Below, piece after piece: positions 52,365 to 60,388 of a DNA stretch of 64,000 bases. Each line of letters begins with the position of its first letter. Positions within the stretch are counted from its first letter, which is position 1. The DNA is from Bacillota bacterium. Its GTDB lineage: Bacteria; Bacillota; Clostridia; Lachnospirales; Lachnospiraceae. The stretch spans positions 1 through 64,000 of the forward strand of contig JAEZLZ010000113.1 of NCBI GenBank assembly GCA_023415055.1. The letters are read 5' to 3'. A model generated the notes under the pieces. The model made no database searches. It was not told the origin of the DNA and saw nothing but the letters and a program-made list of their open reading frames with translations. Made by a program: the position numbers and the translations under genes.

Positions 52365-54269
52365 ATGATTGAAAAGATGAGATTTTTAAGCATTACCGGA
52401 CCCAAAGATGATTTTGACCGTGTAGTGAACAAATATCTGACAAAATATGATATCCATTTGGAGAACGCTCTCACCGAGCTTAGTACCTCCTATAATCTAA
52501 AGCCTTTTGTAGAAAATAATCCATATAAGGAATTATTAGCGAAATCAGATGATCTGGTTAAGAAGCTTGAACACAAGGACGTGTCTGCAGATGAGTTAAT
52601 GTCTCCGGAACAGGCTACCGAAGTAATCAATGCAGCCTACAATACTTTGTCAGATCTTAACATTAAGAAGCGCGACCTTAAGGCTCAGAGACATGAATGC
52701 AACGAATTGCTGTTACAAATTGAACATTTCCGTCATCTGGATTATGACATTCATAAGATTATGGATCTCAAATTCATTAAATTCCGTTTTGGTAAGGTAC
52801 CGCATGAATTTTATACCCGCTTTTCAAAGTATGTGTATGACAATTTGACAACGGTATTCTACGAATGTGAACGTGATCGTGATTATGTATGGGGTATCTA
52901 TTTTGTTCCGGCGAATGATGCAGTCAAAATTGATGCCATCTACGCTTCTCTCCACTTTGAACGAGTGAAGTTACCGGATGCTTATGAAGGAACTCCGGAG
53001 GAATCCTTTAATTCCATTATTGCGAAAATTAATGAAATTAATAATGAGCTCAATACAATTTACACAGAGATTAAGGAACGACTTAGCTCTGTAGAGGATG
53101 ATCTAAGCTTAGCACATTATACTGTTTCTGTTTTGAGCAAGAATTTTGATGTTCGCAAGCTTGCCGCCTGCACCAGAGACAAGGGTAAAAATGATGTCTT
53201 TTACATCATCTGTGGCTGGATTACAGAAAAGGACTCCGTTGCCCTTTTAAAGGAAGCGGAAAAGGATAATCTGGTTTATTGTGTCTGTGATGACGGACCG
53301 ATAGATAAAGACAAAAAACCCCCGACGAAGTTGAAAAACTTTAAGCTTTTTAAACCCTTTGAGATGTTTATCAAGATGTATGGATTACCGGCTTATAACG
53401 AGATTGATCCTACTTCCTTCGTAGCCATTACCTATTCTATCATCTTTGGAATCATGTTCGGTGACGTCGGGCAGGGTGTCTGTCTGATCATCGGCGGTCT
53501 GCTGATCTACAAGCTGCTGAAGATGAACCTCGCCGCGATTATATCGCTTGCCGGTGTTTTCTCCACTATCTTTGGTTTCGTCTACGGCAGCGTGTTCGGA
53601 TTTGAGGATATTATCAAACCTCTCTGGCTTTCACCAAGGGAGAATGTCATGACCGTCCTGATTACAGCGGTTGGTTTCGGAGTATTTTTGATTATTTTGG
53701 CAATGCTGATTAATATCATCAACGGTATTAAAGCAAGAGATTGGGGCCGTGTATTATTTGATACCAACGGAATAGCCGGCTTAGTATTTTACGGAATGTT
53801 GATTGCCTGCGTGGTTTTAGTTTTCACCGGCCACGCTCTCCCGGCAATTATATTCTTTGTGATCTTCTTTATTATACCTTTACTGCTCATTTTCTTCCGG
53901 GAGCCGCTGACTCACATACTGGAAAAGAAGTCACATATTTTTCCCGAGCATAAGGTTATGTTTTTCGTAGAATCAACCTTTGAACTTTTTGAAGTATTAC
54001 TTAGTTACTTAACAAATACGATTTCTTTCTTACGTATCGGAGCATTTGCACTCTCCCATGCGGCAATGATGGGCGTAGTAATGTTACTTTCCGGTGCAGA
54101 AACCTCCAACCCACATATCATCACTTTAATTCTTGGTAATGTTATTGTAGCTGGTATGGAAGGCTTAGTGGTCGGAATTCAAGTTCTTCGTCTCGAATAT
54201 TATGAGATGTTCAGCCGTTTTTACAAGGGTACCGGCAAAGAATTTAAGCCTTATAAAGGTAAAAAGTAA
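52365..54269 (+). CDS. atpI: V-type ATPase subunit I (operon 2)
   Basis: Membrane stator subunit of 634 aa. The cytosolic arm covers about 1-345 and seven to eight helices follow. Conserved points are FGIMFGDVGQGVCLI near residue 368, the long SYLTNTISFLRIGAFALSHAAMM helix carrying the essential Arg near 560, and LRLEYYEMFSRFYKGTGKEFKPYKG at the C terminus. GGAGGTG precedes the ATG, 17 bp after subunit C. It is 40 residues shorter than the operon 1 protein, mainly in the arm, and diverges strongly in sequence. Confidence 0.95.
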   Translation: MIEKMRFLSITGPKDDFDRVVNKYLTKYDIHLENALTELSTSYNLKPFVENNPYKELLAKSDDLVKKLEHKDVSADELMSPEQATEVINAAYNTLSDLNIKKRDLKAQRHECNELLLQIEHFRHLDYDIHKIMDLKFIKFRFGKVPHEFYTRFSKYVYDNLTTVFYECERDRDYVWGIYFVPANDAVKIDAIYASLHFERVKLPDAYEGTPEESFNSIIAKINEINNELNTIYTEIKERLSSVEDDLSLAHYTVSVLSKNFDVRKLAACTRDKGKNDVFYIICGWITEKDSVALLKEAEKDNLVYCVCDDGPIDKDKKPPTKLKNFKLFKPFEMFIKMYGLPAYNEIDPTSFVAITYSIIFGIMFGDVGQGVCLIIGGLLIYKLLKMNLAAIISLAGVFSTIFGFVYGSVFGFEDIIKPLWLSPRENVMTVLITAVGFGVFLIILAMLINIINGIKARDWGRVLFDTNGIAGLVFYGMLIACVVLVFTGHALPAIIFFVIFFIIPLLLIFFREPLTHILEKKSHIFPEHKVMFFVESTFELFEVLLSYLTNTISFLRIGAFALSHAAMMGVVMLLSGAETSNPHIITLILGNVIVAGMEGLVVGIQVLRLEYYEMFSRFYKGTGKEFKPYKGKK

Positions 54270-54318
54270 AAACACATATAAAGAAAACTTTTTTTGAAAA
54301 TTAAGGAGGAATTTTATC

Positions 54319-54735
54319 ATGGCATTAAAAATTACAATTGTTATCGCATTAATCTTAAGTATTATTGTTCCGTTTGGATCTTTTTTAGCAAGCAAAAGAA
54401 GCAAGGGCGGATTAAAAGCTACTCTTGCATTTAACGTATTTATGTTTTTTGGTATCCTGGTTATCGCAAATGTAATGATGTTCTCAGGACATGTATCTGC
54501 TGCTGAAACTGCTGCAGCTGCTGTTTCTACTGACGGTTGGAAGTATATCGCTGCTGCTCTTTCTACCGGTTTATCCTGTATCGGTGGTGGTATCGCTGTA
54601 GCAAGCGCTGCATCCGCAGCCTTAGGTGCTATCAGCGAAGACTCTTCTATCATGGGTAAATCCTTAATCTTCGTAGCTCTTGCAGAAGGTATTGCTCTCT
54701 ATGGTTTGATTGTTTCCTTCACGATTCTTGGCTAG
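54319..54735 (+). CDS. atpK: V-type ATPase proteolipid subunit K, H+-like (operon 2)
   Basis: Rotor-ring subunit of 138 aa. Only the second half has the c-ring hairpin: GLSCIGGGIAVASAASAALGAISEDSSIMGKSLIF, then ALAEGIALYG with the ion-carrying E123. Position 94, equivalent to the Na+ ligand Gln of operon 1, is Val, and no L-x-x-TQ motif exists, so H+ is predicted. The N-terminal half has two helices (about 3-22 and 36-56) joined by a basic loop and lacks the glycine pattern and carboxylate. A strong AAGGAGG precedes the ATG. Followed by hairpin repeat copy B, which may stabilise its mRNA. Confidence 0.93.
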   Translation: MALKITIVIALILSIIVPFGSFLASKRSKGGLKATLAFNVFMFFGILVIANVMMFSGHVSAAETAAAAVSTDGWKYIAAALSTGLSCIGGGIAVASAASAALGAISEDSSIMGKSLIFVALAEGIALYGLIVSFTILG

Positions 54736-54767
54736 TCCTAAGAAAAAGTACGAATCATTATTCGAGG

Positions 54768-54806
54768 AACGATAGAAAGCACGCTTCGCGAACTTTCTAT
54801 TGTCAT
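54768..54806. repeat. Palindromic intergenic repeat, family 1, copy B
   Basis: Identical over 39 bp to 24648-24686. It lies 33 bp past the subunit K stop codon inside operon 2, where the stem would form in the mRNA between K and F. Confidence 0.8.
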
Positions 54807-54898
54807 GAATTAGAGTGAATTATGAAACAATTCACGTTCCAAATATTGTGCCTGCAGAATGAGAAGATCAGAAATTTTCTCGCCAAAAGTTACAGGCT

Positions 54899-55231
54899 AT
54901 GAAGAAAGGCATGGTAGTTATTATGCGTATGTATCTTATCAGCGATAATATTGATACTTATACCGGCATGAAGCTTGCCGGTGTAAGCGGAGTTGTGGTT
55001 CATACAAAGCCGGAGTTAAAGGATGAATTGGACAAAGTGCTTGCAGATAAGACAATAGGCATTATTCTGATTACAGAAAAACTCAGCAACGAATTTCCTG
55101 AAATAATAAATGACGTAAAGCTGAACAGACGAATTCCATTAATCGTAGAAATCCCGGACAGACATGGGACCGGTCGAAAACCTGACTTTATTACCGCCTA
55201 TGTTAATGAAGCCATCGGATTGAAGCTATAG
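54899..55231 (+). CDS. atpF: V-type ATPase subunit F (operon 2)
   Basis: Rotor subunit F of 110 aa with the Rossmann-like start MRMYLISDNIDTYTGMKLAG and IGIILITEKLSNEFPEIINDV, ending in a C-terminal helix region with a RHGTGRKPDFITAYVNEAIGL-type tail. Several in-frame ATG codons exist (54899, 54911, 54923, 54929); 54923 best matches the family start but its GAAAGG is 13 nt away, so the start is uncertain. It lies 163 bp after K, the gap holding repeat copy B. Intact. Confidence 0.9.
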   Translation: MKKGMVVIMRMYLISDNIDTYTGMKLAGVSGVVVHTKPELKDELDKVLADKTIGIILITEKLSNEFPEIINDVKLNRRIPLIVEIPDRHGTGRKPDFITAYVNEAIGLKL

Positions 55232-55253
55232 TCCCATAGAAAGGTAGATATTT

Positions 55254-55820
55254 ATGACTCTTGATGAAAAATTAGACCATTTTTATTCTTCGGTAATTGA
55301 TAGCGCCACAAAGCAGAATATAGAAATTGTGGACGAATATAAGAGAACTCTGCAAAAGAACTTTGATGAACGCAAAGAAATCGCGCTTCGTAAAGCAGAA
55401 GCAAATTACCGTATGGCATCCGATAATATCATTCGGGAACGAAACCGTAAACTGTCTGCGGAAGCAATGGATATCAGACGAAAGGTACTCGACAAGACAG
55501 CTGAGATTTCAGATCGTGTGTTTAAAGATGTCAGGAGTAAGCTTGAGGAATATATGAAAACCTCCGCTTATGAAGAATTATTAGTATTACAAATCAAAAA
55601 TGCAAGCGAATTCGCCGGTGGTGATGCCATTACAGTATATATCAATCCTACCGATGCGAATAAAGTGTCCACACTAGAAGAAAAAACAGGAGTATCCCTT
55701 ACGGTGAGTGACCGGGATTTTATCGGCGGTACCCGTGCTGTAATTCCTTCCCGCAGTATTCTGATTGATAATTCATTTTTTACTAGATTGGAAGAAGCAA
55801 AGAGTTCCTTTACTCTTTAA
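55254..55820 (+). CDS. atpE: V-type ATPase subunit E (operon 2), intact
   Basis: Peripheral stalk subunit of 188 aa. An N-terminal coiled coil (about 1-100, LDEKLDHFYSSVIDSATKQN and ERKEIALRKAEANYRM) pairs with the small stalk protein, and a C-terminal alpha/beta domain (about 105-188, with VSDRDFIGGTRAVIPSRSILIDNSF) binds the top of subunit B. AAAGG precedes the ATG. Unlike the operon 1 E gene it has no premature stop. Sequence similarity to the operon 1 copy is low, so cross-substitution is uncertain. Confidence 0.93.
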   Translation: MTLDEKLDHFYSSVIDSATKQNIEIVDEYKRTLQKNFDERKEIALRKAEANYRMASDNIIRERNRKLSAEAMDIRRKVLDKTAEISDRVFKDVRSKLEEYMKTSAYEELLVLQIKNASEFAGGDAITVYINPTDANKVSTLEEKTGVSLTVSDRDFIGGTRAVIPSRSILIDNSFFTRLEEAKSSFTL

Positions 55821-55825
55821 GACGA

Positions 55826-55963
55826 TAGATAATTGCAAAAAATATCTTGATATAAATGTGCATACAACAGATACAAATTCCTTTGCATAAGCGTTCCTTC
55901 CGCTCCGGAACTGTATCTGTTGTGAACACATTAGCTAAGGTTTTTAGGTTTCGTAATTATCTA
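55826..55963 (+). repeat. Nested inverted repeats filling the E-A gap of operon 2
   Basis: Four concentric pairs: TAGATAATT with AATTATCTA, AATGTG with CACATT, ACAACAGATACA with TGTATCTGTTGT (12 bp, perfect; 55864-55875 and 55912-55923), and GTTCC with GGAAC at the centre. The mRNA would fold as one long stem-loop just before subunit A. Confidence 0.75.
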
Positions 55964-55994
55964 TATATGACTATGAAAGGGAGAGTTCATCCTT

Positions 55995-57761
55995 ATGAGT
56001 TTAACAGGTAAAATATTTGGTATTAACGGCCCTATCGTATATGTGGGTGAAAATAAGGCCTTTAAAATGGGTGAAATGGTACTTGTCGGTAAAGACAAAT
56101 TGGTAGGTGAAGTCATTGGCTTAAATACCGGTAAGACCGTAATCCAGGTATATGAGGAAACCACGGGCCTTCGTCCGGGCGATGAGGTAACATCCACAGG
56201 TGCTGCTATTTCCGTAACACTGGCTCCCGGTATCATCAGCAATATTTTTGATGGTATTGAGCGTCCGTTGCAAGAGATTGCCGCAAAATCAGGTACCTTT
56301 ATTTCCAGAGGTGTCAGTGTCGAATCACTTGATACGACGAAACTGTGGGATGTTCATGTCACAGTGAAACCCGGAGATAGAGTTTATGGAGGAACAATCA
56401 TCGCTGAGGTTCCCGAAACCAGGGCTATTGTTCACAAATCAATGATACCGCCTGACGTACAAGGGACTGTTACAAAAGTAGTTCCTGACGGTAAATATAA
56501 TATAAACGATACCATCGTTACAATAGTTGATAACAAGGGTCAGGAAAAGGAAATCACCTTGACGCAAAAATGGCCGATCCGTGTTCCCCGCCCTACAGCA
56601 AAACGTTATCCCTCGGATCGTCCTTTGGTTACCGGACAAAGAATTCTGGATACTCTATTCCCGATCTCCAAGGGTGGTACTGCTGCTATCCCCGGTGGTT
56701 TTGGTACCGGTAAAACCATGACACAGCATCAGCTTGCAAAATGGTGCGATGCAGATATTATCGTTTACATCGGGTGTGGAGAACGTGGAAACGAGATGAC
56801 GGAGGTTCTCGAGGACTTCACTAAGCTGGTGGATCCAAAGAGCGGCAATCCTTTGCTGGACCGTACAACTCTGATTGCAAATACCTCCAATATGCCGGTA
56901 GCTGCCCGTGAAGCAAGTATTTATACCGGTATTACTCTTGCTGAATATTATAGAGATATGGGATATCATGTAGCAATTATGGCCGATTCAACTTCTCGTT
57001 GGGCTGAGGCTTTGCGTGAATTATCCGGTCGTTTGGAGGAGATGCCTGCCGAAGAAGGTTTCCCGGCTTATCTTGCCTCCCGCTTATCTGCATTCTATGA
57101 GCGTGCCGGCTTTATGCAGAATTTAAACTGGACAGAAGGCAGTGTATCCATCATTGGTGCAGTTTCCCCTCAGGGCGGTGACTTTTCCGAACCGGTTACT
57201 CAGAACACCAAGCGTTTTGTACGCTGCTTCTGGGCACTGGACAAATCCCTTGCCTATGCGAGACATTTTCCTGCGATTCAGTGGCTGACCAGCTATAGTG
57301 AATATGTAAACGATCTTGCTCCCTGGTACACGAAGAATGTCGGAGAAGATTTTGTGGAATGCCGTAATCAGATCTTAAGTATCCTAACTCAGGAAAGTCA
57401 GTTAAATGAAATTGTTAAGCTCATCGGAAGCGATGTACTTCCGGATGATCAGAAGCTGGTCCTTGAGATCGCTAAGGTAATTCGTCTCGGCTTCGTTCAA
57501 CAGAATGCTTACCATCCCTCCGATACTTATGTACCGATGGCAAAACAGCTCAAAATGATGGAAATCATACTCTATCTTTATCAGAAAGCAAGATTACTGA
57601 TTGATCGTAACATGCCGATGTCCTTACTGAAGGAGAGCCCTGTATTTGATAAGGTTATTTCAATCAAATATGATGTTGCAAATGATCAGTTGGAAAAATT
57701 CGAAGATTATAAAGCAATGATTGATCAATTTTACGATCAGATTATGGCTAAGAATGCTTAA
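55995..57761 (+). CDS. atpA: V-type ATPase catalytic subunit A (operon 2)
   Basis: Catalytic subunit of 588 aa, the same length as in operon 1. The P-loop is GGFGTGKTMTQHQLAKW near residue 232, followed by IVYIGCGERGNEMTEVLEDF. The V/A-type insert lies at about 115-190, and the SRWAEALRELSGRLEEMPAEEGFPAYL block is intact. AAGGGAG lies upstream of the ATG, after the long inverted repeat. It precedes B by 89 bp, the gap carrying two hairpins. Distinct enough from the operon 1 copy to be an old paralogue or a separate acquisition. Confidence 0.97.
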   Translation: MSLTGKIFGINGPIVYVGENKAFKMGEMVLVGKDKLVGEVIGLNTGKTVIQVYEETTGLRPGDEVTSTGAAISVTLAPGIISNIFDGIERPLQEIAAKSGTFISRGVSVESLDTTKLWDVHVTVKPGDRVYGGTIIAEVPETRAIVHKSMIPPDVQGTVTKVVPDGKYNINDTIVTIVDNKGQEKEITLTQKWPIRVPRPTAKRYPSDRPLVTGQRILDTLFPISKGGTAAIPGGFGTGKTMTQHQLAKWCDADIIVYIGCGERGNEMTEVLEDFTKLVDPKSGNPLLDRTTLIANTSNMPVAAREASIYTGITLAEYYRDMGYHVAIMADSTSRWAEALRELSGRLEEMPAEEGFPAYLASRLSAFYERAGFMQNLNWTEGSVSIIGAVSPQGGDFSEPVTQNTKRFVRCFWALDKSLAYARHFPAIQWLTSYSEYVNDLAPWYTKNVGEDFVECRNQILSILTQESQLNEIVKLIGSDVLPDDQKLVLEIAKVIRLGFVQQNAYHPSDTYVPMAKQLKMMEIILYLYQKARLLIDRNMPMSLLKESPVFDKVISIKYDVANDQLEKFEDYKAMIDQFYDQIMAKNA

Positions 57762-57765
57762 CAAA

Positions 57766-57797
57766 ATAAAATGAAAGTAATCTTTCACTTTATTTCA
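57766..57797 (+). other. Hairpin after subunit A
   Basis: AAATAAA-x-TGAAAG pairs with CTTTCA-x-TTTATTT. It lies just past the A stop codon and next to repeat copy C. Confidence 0.45.
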
Positions 57798-57800
57798 TTC

Positions 57801-57840
57801 ATGACAATAGAAAGTCGCGAAGCGAACTTTCTATCGTTTA
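57801..57840. repeat. Palindromic intergenic repeat, family 1, copy C
   Basis: Inverted orientation relative to copies A and B; its reverse complement differs at a few central bases. It ends directly before GGAGG of subunit B, so folding may influence initiation of B. Confidence 0.75.
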
Positions 57841-57850
57841 GGAGGTAACT

Positions 57851-59242
57851 ATGTCAATAGAATATTTAGGACTAAGTCAGATTAATGGCCCTCTCATCGT
57901 TCTGGAAGGTATTCGTGGAGCTTCATTCGATGAAATTGTAGAACTGACCGTGGAAGGCAACAAGAAAAAAATCGGGCGTATCGTAGAATTATATGAAGAT
58001 AAAGCAGTAATTCAGGTTTTTCAGGGCACGGAGGATATGTCCCTCTTCAATACACATACCAAATTAACCGGACATCCGATGGAGGTATCATTATCTCCCG
58101 ACATTCTGGGTCGCGTATTCAACGGAGTTGGTCAGCCTATCGACGGACTCGGTAATATCGTTGCCGAGACAAAGCGTGATGTGAACGGACAGCCGTTGAA
58201 TCCATGTTCCAGAGAATATCCCAGAAACTATATTAAAACCGGTATATCTGCAATCGATTGTCTGACCACTCTGATTCGTGGTCAGAAGCTTCCTATCTTC
58301 TCTGGAAACGGTCTTCCCCATGACCAGCTTGCAGCTCAAATCGTAAAGCAGGCTTCCCTTGGTGAGGATTCCGAAGGTGATTTCGCTATTGTTTTTGCAG
58401 CCATGGGTGTAAAGCATGATGTAGCCGACTTTTTCCGCAGAACCTTTGAAGAAAGCGGAGCGAGCTCCCATGTAGTAATGTATCTTAACCTTGCCAATGA
58501 TCCTGTAGTAGAACGACTGATTACACCGAAGGTTGCTCTTACTGCTGCTGAATATTTGGCCTTTGAGAAGGGTATGCACATACTAGTTATATTAACCGAT
58601 ATGACCTCCTTTGCGGAGGCGATGCGTGAGGTTTCCTCCTCGAAAGGTGAGATTCCAAGCAGAAAAGGTTATCCCGGTTACTTATACAGCGAATTGGCAA
58701 CTTTATATGAAAGAGCCGGGATTGTTCACGGCTGTTCCGGATCGGTAACTCAGATTCCGATCCTGACCATGCCAAACGATGATATTACTCATCCCATCCC
58801 GGACTTGACTGGATATATTACGGAAGGGCAGATCGTTCTGGATCGTTCCCTTCATCAAAAAGCTGTTTACCCTCCGATCAGTATCCTTCCTTCCCTTTCT
58901 CGTCTGATGAAGGATGGTATCGGTAAAGGTTATACCAGAGAAGATCACCAGGATCTCGCGAACCAACTCTTCTCTTCTTATGCAAGAGTTGGTGATGCAA
59001 GAGCTCTGGCTAGCGTTATCGGTGAAGACGAGTTGTCTGCAATTGATAAACTGTATCTTAAGTTCGGTGCTGCTATGGAACAGGAATTCATCGCTCAGGG
59101 CCGTATTGAAGATCGTTCCATGATTCAGACTCTGGATAAGGGTTGGCAGTTGTTAACCATCCTGCCCAGAGAAGAACTCGACCGTATTGATACAAAGATT
59201 TTGGATAAATACTTCCAACCCAAAACTGCTGTAAGCGAATAG
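57851..59242 (+). CDS. atpB: V-type ATPase subunit B (operon 2)
   Basis: Non-catalytic head subunit of 463 aa. Key segments are INGPLIVLEGIRGASFDEIVEL at the start, GNGLPHDQLAAQIVKQA near residue 157 (degenerate P-loop), and SSSKGEIPSRKGYPGYLYSELATLYERAG near 262. AGGAGG lies 6 nt before the ATG, immediately after repeat copy C. It precedes subunit D by 10 bp. All conserved parts are intact. Confidence 0.97.
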   Translation: MSIEYLGLSQINGPLIVLEGIRGASFDEIVELTVEGNKKKIGRIVELYEDKAVIQVFQGTEDMSLFNTHTKLTGHPMEVSLSPDILGRVFNGVGQPIDGLGNIVAETKRDVNGQPLNPCSREYPRNYIKTGISAIDCLTTLIRGQKLPIFSGNGLPHDQLAAQIVKQASLGEDSEGDFAIVFAAMGVKHDVADFFRRTFEESGASSHVVMYLNLANDPVVERLITPKVALTAAEYLAFEKGMHILVILTDMTSFAEAMREVSSSKGEIPSRKGYPGYLYSELATLYERAGIVHGCSGSVTQIPILTMPNDDITHPIPDLTGYITEGQIVLDRSLHQKAVYPPISILPSLSRLMKDGIGKGYTREDHQDLANQLFSSYARVGDARALASVIGEDELSAIDKLYLKFGAAMEQEFIAQGRIEDRSMIQTLDKGWQLLTILPREELDRIDTKILDKYFQPKTAVSE

Positions 59243-59252
59243 AGGTGATTTC

Positions 59253-59873
59253 ATGAATCCGAATACCTTCCCTACGAAGGGCAACTTAATATTAGCCAAA
59301 AATTCATTAAGACTTGCAAAGCAAGGTTATGAGCTAATGGATAAAAAGCGTAACATTCTGATGCACGAATTGATGGAATTGATTGATCAAGCGAAGGATA
59401 TTCAGAGAGAAATCGACTCAACCTTTACCTCCGCATATCTCTCTCTTCAGCAGGCTAATATTGAGATGGGCATTGTTAATGTTCAGGAGTTAAGTAACAC
59501 CATTCCTGAGGAAGATTCCATTGAAATCAAGCAAAGAAGTATCATGGGTACCGAGATACCTCTGGTTGAGTATGATAATACCGTGAGTAAACCTACCTAC
59601 GCTTTCTTTCAGACAAAGCTTTCATTGGATGAGGCGACAAAACGATTTATTAAAGTGAAGGATCTTACCATTCGTCTTTCTATGATCGAAAATTCGGCCT
59701 ATCGCTTAGCAACGAATATTAATAAGACTCAAAAACGCGCCAATGCATTAAAGAATATTACAATCCCCTACTACACTTCTCTAGCGACTGAGATACAAAA
59801 TGCGTTGGAGGAAAAGGAACGTGAGGAATTTACACGTCTTAAGGTAATCAAGAGACGTCAGACTGCCGAATAG
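59253..59873 (+). CDS. atpD: V-type ATPase subunit D (operon 2)
   Basis: Central shaft subunit of 206 aa, two long helices forming the rotor coiled coil. The N-terminal NTFPTKGNLILAKNSLRLAKQGYELMDKKRNIL and the C-terminal NKTQKRANALKNITIPYYTSLATEI regions are the family hallmarks. AGAGGTG lies upstream of the ATG. Last gene of operon 2. It is 19 residues shorter than the operon 1 version, mostly at the C-terminal end. Confidence 0.94.
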   Translation: MNPNTFPTKGNLILAKNSLRLAKQGYELMDKKRNILMHELMELIDQAKDIQREIDSTFTSAYLSLQQANIEMGIVNVQELSNTIPEEDSIEIKQRSIMGTEIPLVEYDNTVSKPTYAFFQTKLSLDEATKRFIKVKDLTIRLSMIENSAYRLATNINKTQKRANALKNITIPYYTSLATEIQNALEEKEREEFTRLKVIKRRQTAE

Positions 59874-60375
59874 CATTCAAGAATCGCGCAGAAATAGATA
59901 AAGTAGTAGTTTTTCCATATTTTACATTAAAAAATATTTTATTCTGTGTATATAATTTTGTCTTCGGCACATAATAAATATCAGATACGACGTACGAACT
60001 TAACTTACTAGATTGTAAAAACCTAATTTGAATAAAGTTAACTGTCGTGTCTAAAAAAAAGAATATAGAAGCTTGTAATTTAGTCTCAGAATTACAGTCA
60101 GCAAGTTGTTCTTGTAGAGTTGGGAGATGATAGCTTTTGGACAGTAAAATGTTATTAGTAAGATCTCACTATCGAATTGAATATTTGCATTAAAATCGAA
60201 TGAGACAATGATAGTAAGGGCAGGAATATTTATATTCCTGCTCTTGCTATATGTACATAGGCATGCGCGAATAAGCAGATTAGCAGTTCTCGCGTTGCAC
60301 TCATCCAAGTATAGAAAAAGGAAGTCCCTCATGCGAGCATGGGAACTACCTTTTTCTATACTTGGACTAATCTGC
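59874..60375. other. Gap between operon 2 and the convergent channel gene
   Basis: About 500 bp without a supported gene. It contains a TGTAATT/AATTACA stem (about 60074-60097) with T8 on the minus strand, a strong GCAGGAATA/TATTCCTGC stem at 60221-60244, and the large inverted repeat that starts at 60262. No clear terminator of operon 2 was recognised directly after subunit D. Confidence 0.5.
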
Positions 60376-60388
60376 TTATTCGCGCATG
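60262..60388 (-). repeat. Large compound inverted repeat at the 3' end of the channel gene
   Basis: A perfect 22-bp pair (60262-60283 with 60367-60388) encloses a perfect 17-bp pair (60305-60321 with 60349-60365) and a partial inner stem. The right outer arm covers the last codons and TAA of the channel gene; the left arm is their exact mirror. It probably also terminates or protects that transcript. Confidence 0.85.

Noticed and set aside
54165..54653. Antisense 162-codon frame across the end of subunit I and most of subunit K
   Set aside because: It is the reverse reading of the Ala/Gly-rich K gene and subunit I; its composition mirrors the coding strand and there is no ribosome-binding site.
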